From NCBI RefSeq assembly GCF_029227915.1, contig NC_079885.1:25793001-25857000 (forward strand): 64,000 bases of DNA, in the 5' to 3' direction. This stretch comes from Hydractinia symbiolongicarpus (lineage: Eukaryota > Cnidaria > Hydrozoa > Anthoathecata > Hydractiniidae). Position 1 is the first letter of the stretch; every line of letters begins with the position of its first letter. Below, one piece after another: positions 34,931 through 45,849 of the stretch. The notes below the pieces were generated by a model. It saw only the letters and a program-made list of their open reading frames with translations, was not told where the DNA came from and searched no databases. A program made the position numbers and the translations under genes.

Positions 34931-35904
34931 GACAGACGGACACATTCTCTACAGGTGAAACACAGGCTGTGCTAATTCTGATAAAAAATATACAAATTCT
35001 GACAAAAAAATATAAAAATGATTGTACCTGGTTTCCATCTTTTAACATAATTCCTTCGACATTGCTTGCCATTTCTTTCTCTCTTCTGTTTATTTGTGTT
35101 TTTTTCTGATTCTAAATATAAAGGTACAAAACTTATTCGATGTAAAGTGTGAGTAAAAGTAACCTAATCCATGAAAAACAGAAACAGCTTTTTACATCTT
35201 TCGTCAACTAATAATGAATATATATTAACCAACTTTTATTACAGGCATTTAATAAGATTAGTTTTTTGTCTTTAAGTCGCTGTTGTGATGGTTTTATCTG
35301 ATTTGAATATCTTAGACTAATAAGTGTTTAAGCTACTTTAATCATAGAGATAACATGGAGATATGATAAAATAGAAAGAGACAACGGTTATTCATGCTAT
35401 TGTACTAAGGCGCGTCCCTGGAGCAAGTGGTAAATTCATGAAAATTTAAAATTCTTGAAACAGAATTGTTCACTCTGGTCCAATCGTGTTAAACAAAATG
35501 TTGTGGTTGCTATTACGCCCAGTCATATTCAAGACGTTTTCGCCAAACTTAAAGATTTTGTAATAATTAAGTGCACGTGTTTGCATAATTTAGACTTGTT
35601 ACAACGTTCGGCAAATTGCATCAAAGAAAACCGTCATGAAACAAAAATTTAAGAAAGATTGTAAACAAATGCCAATTAAAGTCAAAGGTAAAATAGTTGA
35701 AGGATTTTTGCTGAAATATTTATATACATACAATGTAAATATTTCAGCAGTACTAAGTAAGCTCATAGAGACTGAAAAATATATCATTAAGCCCGCTTTA
35801 AGCTAAGCAGAGCTAGGTTACTCTAAATTGACCTGTTGATGTGGACCAACAAGTATTACTAAGCTATAATAAAAACATCAAAAAGTAACTTACAAGATTG
35901 ATAG

Positions 35905-36130
35905 ATAGATGCACATATTTACATGGCTAGCCTCACAAATATCGACGGGTATGCCCTGTTTATTATTTCCAGGAGGACCATGGCTTGGATGGTGAGTCCT
36001 AAATTTTTTAATGCTAATTTTAAGCTACGCAGGCCCAAATAGGGCATGCACTCTACCAAACAATGGGTTAATCGAACCCAGGTCTCATGCACAAAGTGTA
36101 AAAGTGATAACCACTAAGCCACGGCGCAAC
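35905..36130 (-). repeat. tRNA-derived SINE, family B
   Basis: On the minus strand a tRNA-like head has the A-box TGGCTTAGTGGTTATCAC and B-box GGGTTCGATTAACCC (36064-36078) with normal spacing, a textbook RNA polymerase III internal promoter. The body extends to about 35905 and has no relation to family A. Flanking direct repeats were not resolved. Confidence 0.75.
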
Positions 36131-36389
36131 AATGTGAAAATGGATGAAATATACTTAGCTAAACTTATAATAACAATGACTATAAACAAGTATTGTCTTG
36201 CAAGATCCATTGTTGATCAGTGATAGCTAAATCGAAAATAATGCAGGTAAATTGGCAGTGCTGAAAACTTAAGACAATGATTTTTTACGTCAAAAAGGAA
36301 AATAAATACACCCACTTTGCCTGTTACAGACAGACAGAGTCAATGAGCTCAATGGAAAAATCCACTTAGGCAGAAGGACAACGGAAAAG

Positions 36390-37100
36390 ACCCGTCATTT
36401 AAATTTTAATGACGTCAGAAGCTATTTTAGTATATTGCACACTGCCCTTTACCGAAAATATTAATCTGAAAATGTCAAAAAAGTACTTTCGTAAGGTGCA
36501 ATTCCTAATTTAACAAAAATGTTCCTAAAATCTTACAATAAAGTCAGTTATTTCAGTCCTTGGTCATTAGATTTTATACAAAATGTACAATTAATACTCG
36601 AAAAGTGTAAAATATTGTATATTGTATAAAAACAATTTTTCTTAGTACATATATATTTTATACATATTTGCCTATGGTCGTCCCTTATAAAAGTCATAAC
36701 ATGCAGTAATTTTTATCATCATCAAATATTAAGTCCTGCTAAATACATTGAACTTTGAAAACCACTTTATTTTCTTTGCATAAAAAATTGTGACAATACA
36801 GGACAGAAATGACTAATTTCGTACATATAAATTGAATGTGTTCTAAACTCTTGACATTGGTGTTAAAAAAATGTCAAAAGAATTGATTTTTTGTTGATTT
36901 TGAATTTAGTCCTTGCAAATTGTTCTCCTTTGACATTTAATTTTCAAGAAAAACAAAAATGTGAAGTCGTGGAATTTTTTACAGCCAAAATAACATCACA
37001 TACACCCCACTACTCTACGCTCCAACAAAATTTAATTACACAAAATATAAAAAAGCATCAGCTTACACAACAGCTTACAGTGAAGTATATTTCTGGGAAA
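36390..37100 (+). repeat. diverged repeat F, copy 2
   Basis: Second copy of the element described at 33130-33900, same orientation. It is followed at 37118 by a LINE fragment. The frame at 36891-37202 runs across both and is an artefact. Confidence 0.5.
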
Positions 37101-37117
37101 AACCTTTTTTCAGTATA

Positions 37118-37390
37118 TTGCATGTGGTTAATAAAATTTTATGCTCTACAGTGTCAAAGGCTTTTTGCAAGCCAACAAACACCCAACAGGCTTATTCATT
37201 AAGAACAATAGCTTGTCTTATATGTTCTGTTGGTCTTATATTCCAAGGTTTGTTGTATTGTTTTGTTTTTTTTGTATTAAATACTTTTTTAAGTGGTGCA
37301 TGCTAATTAACTAGTTTATTGGTGATCTTTATAAATAAATGCATGGAGTTATTGGGATTTTTATCATTTAGTTTTGTTTCCGTAAACTGG
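37118..37390 (-). pseudogene. non-LTR retrotransposon (CR1/L2-like) reverse-transcriptase fragment
   Basis: On the minus strand, pieces of the linker and start of the reverse transcriptase are visible: APLKKVFNTKKTK then KPWNI (about 37310-37240), and after a gap VFVGLQKAFDTVEHKILL (about 37170-37120). The L.KAFDTVDH pattern is the conserved RT motif with its first catalytic Asp. In-frame stops and an internal deletion (the two motifs are too close) show it is a short dead copy. Confidence 0.7.
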
Positions 37391-37773
37391 GAAGACTTAG
37401 CTATGTATATAGCTAGCTAGCTAGCTAGCTATTTATGCTTAGTAAAACACATTTAAAGATAAAGTAGATATGGCTATATAAATTAAGGTTATAAGTTATC
37501 TGATACGACAGAATAGTAGTGAAAAAATTGTAACATGAGTTCAACAACAAAACAACAACAACGTTTTCTGTTTGGCCAGCAAATTTGTTTGGTATAGCCA
37601 TAGTCATAAGAAAAAAAGATAGTCTGGTGACAAACAATGGCCTATTGTTTTATGTTTTTGCAAGCAAATGAAGCTCGCACCCAGATCTCCGATCCTGCAC
37701 AGAAGTTCAAAATGGCGTATAATTGCCTGTATGTTTTGGTTTGATTTCATAACAGTTTGATGTTTATTCTAAT

Positions 37774-40325
37774 ATGCCTGGGGAAAATTGCACAATATTT
37801 GGTTGTTCCACTTCCAGAAGACATAAGGATATAAGTATTTTCAAAGTTCCTTTGCCAAATAGTGATTTCAACAAGACATGGGGTGAGAAATTGATCAACA
37901 TCATAACAAAGGATCGTGTGATTGATAAGCAGCTGAGAAAGCGTATTGATACCTTCAAGTTATATATTTGCGAACGTCATTTCTCGCCTGATCAATTTTA
38001 TGTTTACCCTACACGTAAGTCACTAAAAGAAGGGGAAATACCATATCTGAATCTTCCTAAAAAAAGTTTTCAAACTGTCACCATTAGTAGTGAAAGTCGT
38101 TCAACCACTTCTATACAAAAGCGTGAGGAATTCCTAGTTTTTCAAGATTTATCTCCGCCACCATCTCCTTCCACAATTTATAAAAGTTTTTCTGATTTTA
38201 AACAACGCATCGTGAAACTTTCATTAAGTAAAAGTTGGCATGTTGATGTGCAGGATACTTTAGTCATTGTTACATGTTTTACCACAGATCATATCCTACC
38301 AAAGTATGAAGTATTTATAGACCAATCATTAGCATTTTCTGTAAGGGTTTATGGTTGGATGTTGCCTGATGACCATGTCTTTTATTCGTTATACAATCGA
38401 ACATTTTATAACATTACACTTTCAAGTTTTATTTTTGAATTAACCAATAACTACATATTATGTGGAGGTATTACTATGCTTGATCCTGGTAAAGAATTTA
38501 ACTATCAAAAACATGTCATACCTAAAAAGTTTAATTACCTCTCCTTCCAACAGCAGTCATTTCAATCTCATCTACACCAAGATGAATACTACCGGTCTAA
38601 TGATTGCAGGATGCTGCTATCCACCAATGACAAACATCCATGTTTACAGTGTGTTTCTCACAACATAAAGGTTATGTATAGTGACACCCGAAAAGAAAAA
38701 AAGATGCTTGAACCAGCTAAATTGAAGGCACCGATTAAATTTACCTCCCCTGAAAGGATAAAATTAACTCTGCAAAATCAAAGACTAAATTGTAAGAGAT
38801 TGGAAAAGGAAATTGCAGAAATAAAAAATGCTTTAGAAAGTCACTCTGAAAATGTAAGTCCTGCGTTAAGTAAAGATCTAATATCTATTTTTACTGGTTG
38901 TGACAGAGAGGCTGTTCCACCTTTTATGAAGTTATTTTGGGAGGAGCAACAAAAGTATGTGCACTCTTCTAGTCCACATAGTGTCAGATACCATCCTATG
39001 ATCATCAAATACTGTCTGAATCTAGCTGTTAAACTTTCCCTGCATATTCCGACTTGCGATTTGATAAAAACACTGGTTCTGGAATATTAGTCCTTCCCAG
39101 TTTGCGTACTTTGCGAGATTACCGAAACTACATTCGCCCAACCAGAGGATTTAACTATCAAATTATTGAAGATCTTTCTAAGAAAACAGCATTATTTTCA
39201 GCACCTGAGAGATTTGTCACCATACTATTTGACGAGATGAAGATACAGGAAGATTTGGTGTGGGATAAGTACACAGGTGAACTAATTGGTTTTGTGGACC
39301 TAGGTGATATTAATACAAACTTTGCAACACTCAAAAATGTAAAAGAATTAGCATCCCACGTCCTCGTTTTTCTTGTTAAAAGCATCGTAAACCCATTGTC
39401 ATTCAGTTTTGCGACATTTGCTACCACCGGTATTACCTCATTTCAGCTCATGCCTATTTTTTGGAAAGCAGTTTCTTATTTAGAGCAAATAAATTTAAAA
39501 GTTATTGCTGCTACAGCTGATGGTGCTTCTCCAAACCGTCGTTTTTTTAGAATGCACAAGTTATTATGTGGAGAGTCAGAAAAAAATGTAGTGTATCGTT
39601 CCATCAACCTATATGCTACAGATAAACGTTTTATATATTTTTTTGCTGATGTACCCCATCTCATTAAAACAGCTCGCAATTGTCTGTCCAACTCTGGTTC
39701 TGGTAGAGCAACACGGTACATGTGGAACAGTGGGTTTTTTGTACTTTGGAGTCACATATCTCAGTTATATCATGAAGATCTTGAAAGTGGCTTAAAGTTA
39801 GTGCACAAGTTGACAAATGATCACATAAATTTGACACCTTATTCTAAAATGAGAGTCCGTATGGCTGCACAAGTACTAAGTGAAACAGTTGGAAATGTAA
39901 TTAATGAGTTTGGTCCACCTGAAGCAGCTGGCACTGCACAATTTTGCATCATGATGGATAAGTTTTTTGACTGCCTTAATGTTAAAAACACTGTTGACCA
40001 TGAATTGAAGAGAAAACCATTTTTAAGACCATATGAATCTATCGATGATATCCGTTTCACCTGGCTGGACGATTTTCTCTCTTATTTCCAATTATGGAAG
40101 GAATCGATTAAAGAACGCAATGATCATCCTTATTTTGGCAGACAACGTGCTATTGGATCACGCCGTGACAACCCGCCAGTGAGAGATGTAGGCTATAATG
40201 ATAACACCATCAAAAGCCAATTTTCTGTACGACCAATTGCTGGAAATTTTTGTGCCTCAGGTAGTAGCAAATTTAACCTTATTGATGATAGTCCATTGCC
40301 AAAAAGAAAGAAAAACTCTCAATAG
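37774..40325 (+). pseudogene. THAP-domain P-element transposase with one frameshift
   Basis: The ATG is at 37774. An N-terminal C2CH THAP zinc finger (residues about 1-95) has CTIFGC, a central Trp, CERHF and IPYLNLP. A coiled-coil-like stretch follows (about residues 325-355, LTLQNQRLNCKRLEKEI). The catalytic RNase H-like region has FDEMKI (first Asp), ATADGASPNRRFF (second Asp) and DVPHLIKTARN. A C-terminal helical part ends in basic PKRKKNSQ. The frame is open 37774-39090 and 39054-40325. A single-base loss at about 39036-39040, between LNLAVK and SGILVLPSLRTLRDY, explains the break. Otherwise no stop is seen. THAP9 and Drosophila P transposase are the family references. It converges on the minus-strand gene at 42010-40862. 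Confidence 0.9.
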
Positions 40326-40340
40326 ATGCTACATCCCGGA

Positions 40341-40780
40341 CATGGATTAAAACTGTCAAACCGGCTATTTTTATAGCCACAATTTTAAAAAAAAACATTA
40401 CACTGGCTATCAATATTTTTGGTCACACTCTTTAGTCCCCTTTATACCGGGGACTGGAGGGTTCTAGCAGAAAACAAAATTTTGTAGGTACACATGGTAT
40501 TTACTTCACCTGGAACTTTTTTCAACTCTACAAATTGAAAAATATTTGGAAAAAAACTTGCAATCAGTGATTTATAAGTCACTGAGAATATTTGGCGTTA
40601 TCGACAAAACCTGTGAATAACTGTCGTTCCTAATTTCTTAACAATAATAAAGTTTAAATAAACAATGTAAATAAATATATCAGGCACGTAGAATAAAACA
40701 TATAAGTTAAAGCCAAAACATGTTTTTTGAAAATTTGTGGCTATAAAAATAGCCTTTTTGACAGTTTTTTTAGTCCATGT
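40341..40780. repeat. internal inverted repeat between the two P-element genes
   Basis: Arms 40341-40382 and 40735-40780 are inverted copies with small indels (CATGGA(T/C)TAAAA, ACTGTCAAA, GGCTATTTTTATAGCC, ACAA). Each contains the 16-bp palindrome GGCTATTTTTATAGCC. They lie just beyond the stop codons of the convergent genes, so they may serve as 3'-end signals for both transcripts or as a fold-back. Confidence 0.8.
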
Positions 40781-40861
40781 CTAGGACTTGGCAAACATTT
40801 AATGTCCCAGTTCTTTAGTAATAGCTGTTTTCTTTAGTTCAACTCTCAAAGCACGTTTTTT

Positions 40862-42010
40862 TTAATTCTGTTTAGCAGCCTTGTGTTTTTCACGAATATC
40901 TTTAGCATATGAAAAGGTGCGAACTTTAGTAAACAATGTTAACATATGCTCTAACAAGTTTAAACTAACTTCTTCATCAACTTGTGGCTCCACTTCATAA
41001 CAGGCACTCTTAAAATTAGATAAAATTGAAGGGTTTTCTAGCATCTTGTGGACTATGTTGTGACATACCAATTTGGTTTGGAAATTAATAGTTGACAACC
41101 GAAATATTTGTTCACATTTAACGAAAACTGCTTGCATTTTTTTGTTTACTCTCCACAAACCTCCACGATCACGAATATTAATATATGTCTGAAAATCATC
41201 GCTATCAACCTTACATGCTTGCAGCAGTGCAATAAATTGTGTGCGATTTGTTAAAGTAGCCTTTGAAAATCGAAACCTAGAATGTAGCTTGTGAAGAATA
41301 TATCCACCAAGATAATCTAAACTTTTGAGCTCTTTTTCTGAAATTTCTGCCACCTGTAGGTCTTTGGGTGTATCTTTACCAATGCCTGATAAATGGGTCA
41401 ACATATGATTTGCCACTTCTGCAAGTAAAATATTGCTAAATCGTGTTTCTTCAAATTTTGATGGTAGGATATTTTCCTTCAACATGCCATAAAAATACAT
41501 GTAAAAATCTTCAGCATCCCCAGAATATTTTTCAATCATTGGTCTGAACTTGTTCCATAGTTCAATAGCATCATCAGTTGAAAATAAAAAATTTTCTTTC
41601 GAGAACAAGCATCTAATATTTTCAGGCAAACACAAATCTTTAAAGCATGAATCAGCACATTTATTTACAATTAATTTTAAAGTTAAGGGGTGAAATTTCT
41701 TCAAACATTGTTCTTCCTTTGACAGCTATGGCATGGAAATACTAGAGTCACAAGAATTTGTTGTGATAGTTGCTGATGTATGTTTAACATTGCAATGCCT
41801 AGTAAGACCACGTTGTGATTTACAAATTATTTCACAATGTTGACAACGATAAACAGCTTTATTTTTTTCGTTATCCATTACTTCAGTAACTACAGCGTTC
41901 ACATCTGCATTAAAAATTGCATCATCGTCAAGAAAACCACCATCAAGTAACTGAAACAAGTCATCAAGTTCGTCACCAGCTAAGTAATCTTCCTGTGCTG
42001 AAGCCGCCAT
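40862..42010 (-). pseudogene. second gene of the P-type element: C2H2 finger plus transposase-like C-terminal region, one nonsense codon
   Basis: The ATG is at 42008-42010 (CATGGCGG context). An acidic N-terminus (DELDDLFQLLDGGFLDDD) is followed by a classical C2H2 finger, YRCQHCEIICKSQRGLTRHC then H (residues about 53-76). A TAG at 41726-41728 interrupts the frame, which continues unchanged to 40862 (about 382 codons in all). The downstream part has LDYLGGYILHKL and RDRGGLWRVNKKMQAVFVKC. These resemble the ..YLGGYV..KL...DRGGL segment found in the C-terminal parts of several transposon proteins. I do not know its function. A DNA-binding partner of the transposase is a guess. It faces the transposase and shares the internal inverted repeat at its 3' end. 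Confidence 0.65.
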
Positions 42011-42165
42011 GTTTAACTTTCGTGCAATATCGGAGGGTCGTCCTACCTAAGTTAAGGATACATTGCGTAAACAATGTCGGTGGTCGTTGCCTCTAGACTA
42101 TCTTTTTTTCTTATGACTATGGTATAGCTAACAGAGCTTAAGGTAGCATTTTGAATTTTATATTA

Positions 42166-42396
42166 GACTATGTTCACACATTGCGGATAGGTGTTGTTCC
42201 AAAATGATTTTTATTGCGGGTAGGCCTCACGTTCACACAGTTTCGAAGCTATCCGATATGCGAAACGGAATGATTCCGTTCACCTATAAATAGTGAAATA
42301 ATTCCCCTCCGCTGTTTTTTGAAAAATATGTTCACACGTCATTCCGGAATAAGACAATTCCAGAGTGAAACCTATCCGCACTGTGTGAACATAGTC
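42166..42396. mobile_element. 231-bp MITE, probably Harbinger-type
   Basis: Terminal inverted repeats of 27 bp match at 26 positions (start GACTATGTTCACACA, then TGCGGATAGGT). The flanks are TTA on the left and TTG on the right, which fits a 3-bp TWA-like target with one change. GTTCACAC recurs inside. There is no coding potential. It lies 44 bp outside the right end of the P-type element. Confidence 0.8.
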
Positions 42397-42499
42397 TTGT
42401 TACGCAGCGGGAAGGGGAATTAATAATTATGCAAAAGCTTTTCAACAAACAAACGCGGGAAAATATAAAAATCGAAAAATTTAAGGCTTGAAGTGACTT

Positions 42500-43370
42500 T
42501 TTTCATAAAAACGTAACACGTAACTCTTCTTATATAAAAACTTAACGTCTAAAATATATCAAATCATCTAACCCACTTAAAACTCTTGCCTTTAGCTTTT
42601 ACTTCCAATAGCTTTCAACTTCACTTTTCTACTTCTACTTTTAACTTTTTTAAAATGCTTTTTAACTCCACTTTACTTCTCCGCTTCGACTGTCCTTCCT
42701 TTTACTTTCTGCACGCACTTGATATAACATGAACAAACCAGAAAACGACCAGGAAAGAATCAGAAACAACCAGAAAACGACCAGGAAATAACCATCTAGC
42801 AATTTGAAAAACGTCCGGTCAGTTGCCCCTACGGCCTGTTTCTAGAACCTTTGACTTTACATGAACAAATTATATTTCATGATTGCTTTAGGATACTTCC
42901 ATTTTCATGAACTTACGCTGAATAATAAACATGAATAAAATCATTCATCCCATATATATACCAGCAATCCAAAACTAATTTTTCACAACAAAAAGACTGT
43001 ATAATGATAATTATGATGACTGATGACTGATAATTATTTTGTCGAGTGCGAATTGTTATTTGATATGTATTTCGAAGCACGGCAATCACAGTTTCGGTTT
43101 TTAGTTGTTTTTATAAGTATTGCACATTTCCTTATCGTTTCCTGATTGTTTTGCTCGTTTTTGTTCGTTTCCTGCTCATTTCTGGTCGGTTCATGTTATA
43201 TCAAACGCGCGAAAGACAGCCGTTAAAATTGTTTCAGCAAATGAAATTGAGTCGTTTTAATCACGTGACGTAAACAAAGCAAACCTGCGGTCTTATATTT
43301 GGCGAAATGGACACTTTTGGCTAGATCAAAGGGAAATGATAACATCCACTTTGCCTATCAATGTGTGTTT
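42500..43370 (+). repeat. dispersed repeat D, copy 2, split by a fold-back element
   Basis: The left half (about 42500-42715) and right half (about 43210-43370) correspond to 34530-34930: GTAACACGTA and ACGTCTAAAA then CTTCACTTTTCTACTTCTA on the left, and CAGCAAATGAAATTGAGTCG and ACTTTGCCTAT on the right. The middle is an inserted inverted-repeat element. Confidence 0.55.
42718..43204. mobile_element. fold-back/MITE of about 487 bp
   Basis: The left end TTGATATAACATGAAC then ACCAGAAA is matched by the complement of the right end (TTGATATAACATGAACCGAC then CAGAAA). Both arms contain short direct subrepeats of a (A)CCAGAAA(AC)GACCAGGAAA type. It interrupts repeat D. No gene inside and no clear target duplication longer than about 3-4 bp. 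Confidence 0.75.
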
Positions 43371-43870
43371 TACCTACATGACAAGAAAACATTTTTACAT
43401 TGGTCGTCTGAAAAAATGGATACGTCACTGATGTGGCACTAAATCGATACATTTTCAGATCCAGAATATTGTATTAAGTACTTACTTCATCCATATGTCC
43501 TTTCTCCACAACCTTATATAGAAGAAAGATGAAATAAATTCGACTTGGCTATTAAATTTTAGATGCACACAATGTACGGAAATCACTTACAGAATATCTT
43601 TCTTCACTGTTAAATTTTACGTGTACATGCCGGAAAAAAAGAAAGATAAGAATGTGGTTTTTTTTTCTAAATTATCTTTTAAAATAAAATTTGTTTGTTT
43701 TTATAGTTTCTTCATCGGACTTGTTACTCTCCATTGTACTTTATAACAATCACCATTTCTCAATAAATGTAAATGAGTTAAAGTATTTTGTGTCAATGAA
43801 TAATTCAGTTTAATTTCACACCTAATTTTTCTTCGACTGCTAAAGGATATTTTTTGACAAAATTAACAAA

Positions 43871-44290
43871 ATTTAGTGGTAGTACTCCCATGATGCATAG
43901 TGCGTTTTGCCGGTTAAATTACAACTGCACCACGTAGTTACTACAATCCTTGGCAAAATTGATGAGACAAATAGAAAACTATTTATAGAAAAACTCCACA
44001 ACTCTACATACACTAACCCACCAAGCAAGTTCTCCCCTATGATTATAAATCTAACTTCAACATAGTAATAACCAAACAAACAAACGATACAGTAAACAAA
44101 ATTACACAAGTTTTTTTCTTTCTTTTTATAAAAAATATCTGTCTTGAAAGACAACAGTTCCTTTATTAAGATGTTAAATATTATATCAGTAAATAAGAGA
44201 AACGGGAAGCTAGGCAAATAAAACAATGACAAGCCGTAAAATTCATTGGATATGTTATGATCTGGTACACATAGTTACTGTGGCCCACAA
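43871..44290. other. no gene seen
   Basis: The 119-residue frame on the minus strand at 43873-44232 is a hydrophobic, AT-driven translation without recognisable motif. Not accepted as a gene. Confidence 0.4.
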
Positions 44291-44324
44291 GTGCTACAGC
44301 AAAGCAAGGAATCTAAAGAAAAAA

Positions 44325-44525
44325 GAAAGCTCACGGTAAAACAAAGAAAGTCGTGGCAAGATAAATGTAGGCTACGGCATATTAAAGAAAGCCGCGGTAA
44401 AAACAAAAAAGCCACGCTAAAACAAATAAGGCCATAACAAAATGAAGGTCATGACAATTTAGAGGAAGACACGGCAAAATGAAGCTCGTGGCAAAAACAA
44501 GGAAAGGTCACGACAATTTATGCAA
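44325..44525 (+). repeat. degenerate minisatellite, about ten units of 16-22 bp
   Basis: Successive diverged units follow the pattern AAAGCCACGGCAAAACAAA (for example GAAAGTCGTGGCAAGATAAA, GAAAGCCGCGGTAAAAACAA, AAGCTCGTGGCAAAAACAAG). The core GCYRYGGYAA alternates with A-rich spacer. Confidence 0.7.
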
Positions 44526-45707
44526 GATCAGGGCTGCATAAAATTTGAAAAATAATTAAAACTTTTTTGGGAAAAAAGATTTTATTCTCTTCTAGCTTGG
44601 AGGAAAGAATACGGAAGGAGAAACAACTCTTTTAATTCTATTGAAACACTGCGTGAGGTTCTAGCAGGTGTCTGTATAGAAACTTAATTTGAAATTTTGG
44701 CGGTTGTGTGACTAAATTATTCGTGAATAACAATTCGCAACTATGATTGGTTATAAAAACAATTAGATAATTTGATGACGAATTTGATAATATTATCAAA
44801 ACAAGAAGCCATATTGAAATCGGTAAAATTTCTTTTGTTTTTATGTAAACATAATTAGCGAGGAAGCACATGCTCGACATTTTTGTAAACAAAAAGAAAA
44901 AGTTTATATCTCGTTTTAAAACGACGTTCTGTTATAAGAAGTTATTTCTTTAGTTAGAATAAACATTAATCCAGCACACATTTTGTCGGCACTCGTCCGG
45001 CGCATATCTATCTATATTGTTTTTCATGATCAAAGTGGTATACTCAAGCCTGCAAAAATAGGTTAATATCATGGTTAAACGCTTATTTCCAAACGTATTG
45101 TTGAAGTTTTTAACAGCAATGTTTACCGACTTATATTAGGCACACTTTCCACACAATAATCACGTGCCTTCAGCGTGTTACAGTCCGATTTCAATAGAAA
45201 AAAGTTAGCCCCTATTAAAGGAGAATATGGAATTTGATCATTTTTTTGCGAAAAAGACTCGGTCGAGCACCTCACGCACTGATTCTTTTGAAATTAAAAA
45301 CAATAGAAAATTCAATACATTTAAAGCGTACAGAAATGAAGTTGTTTCTCCTTGCGTATTCTTTCCTCCAAGCTTCTAGTTATAAATTTTTGATGTGTTT
45401 TGGCCTAGGTCATTATAAATATTTCTATTTAAAGTACATGTTTCGTTTCATATACAATGTTATCAGTATCATCGTAGGTTTATATAAAAGCTTAACCTTT
45501 GATAAACAAACGTAATATAATAAACACTAACAAGGTTCTCATGAATAAAATTTATTCAAAAATAAACATTAGATTTGGGGATTCGACTCTTTTGAGCTTA
45601 AAGGTTTGTTATATTGTGATTTTTTTCTCTAAAAGAAAGACTTTATTATGCATTTCCGTTGTGTTCATGGGCAAATGCCACTATCAAAATAGTAGTACAC
45701 AAAATGT

Positions 45708-45846
45708 ATATTGAAGAGGAACTACTTTGTTCATCACTAACATACTGCCAAGCAGCGAGCGGGATTCGATCCGCGGTCCCCAGAACTGGGAGCCGCAGAC
45801 GAAACCACTACACTACGTGCGGCAATATGTAGTTCCTCTTCAATAT
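45708..45846 (-). repeat. tRNA-like sequence within a perfect 18-bp inverted repeat
   Basis: ATATTGAAGAGGAACTAC (45708-45725) and its exact complement (45829-45846) bracket 103 bp. On the minus strand the interior has an A-box-like TAGTGTAGTGGTTTCGTC and a B-box-like GGATCGAATCCC with a plausible short T stem. The acceptor stem is not convincingly paired, so this is a tRNA-derived short element or pseudo-tRNA rather than a working tRNA gene. The inverted repeat is unusual for a SINE. Confidence 0.65.
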
Positions 45847-45849
45847 GAC

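Larger units (their letters stand above)
37599..42121. mobile_element. complete P-type element, 4.5 kb, with two genes
   Basis: A perfect 27-bp terminal inverted repeat (left 37599-37625, starting CATAGTCATAAGAAAAAAAG; right 42095-42121) is flanked by an exact 7-bp duplication GTATAGC (37592-37598 and 42122-42128). CA-starting termini and 7-8-bp duplications are typical of the P superfamily. It contains a THAP transposase (plus) and a convergent zinc-finger gene (minus), each with one lesion. The unchanged termini point to recent mobility. Confidence 0.93.

Noticed and set aside
36011-36223. 70-residue plus-strand frame
   Set aside because: It is antisense to the tRNA-derived SINE head and body.
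43873-44232. 119-residue hydrophobic minus-strand frame
   Set aside because: No recognisable domain; low-complexity Phe/Leu/Ile/Ser composition expected from AT-rich DNA.
45751-45825. Functional tRNA gene
   Set aside because: A- and B-box-like motifs are present but the acceptor stem pairs poorly, and the sequence sits within an inverted repeat.
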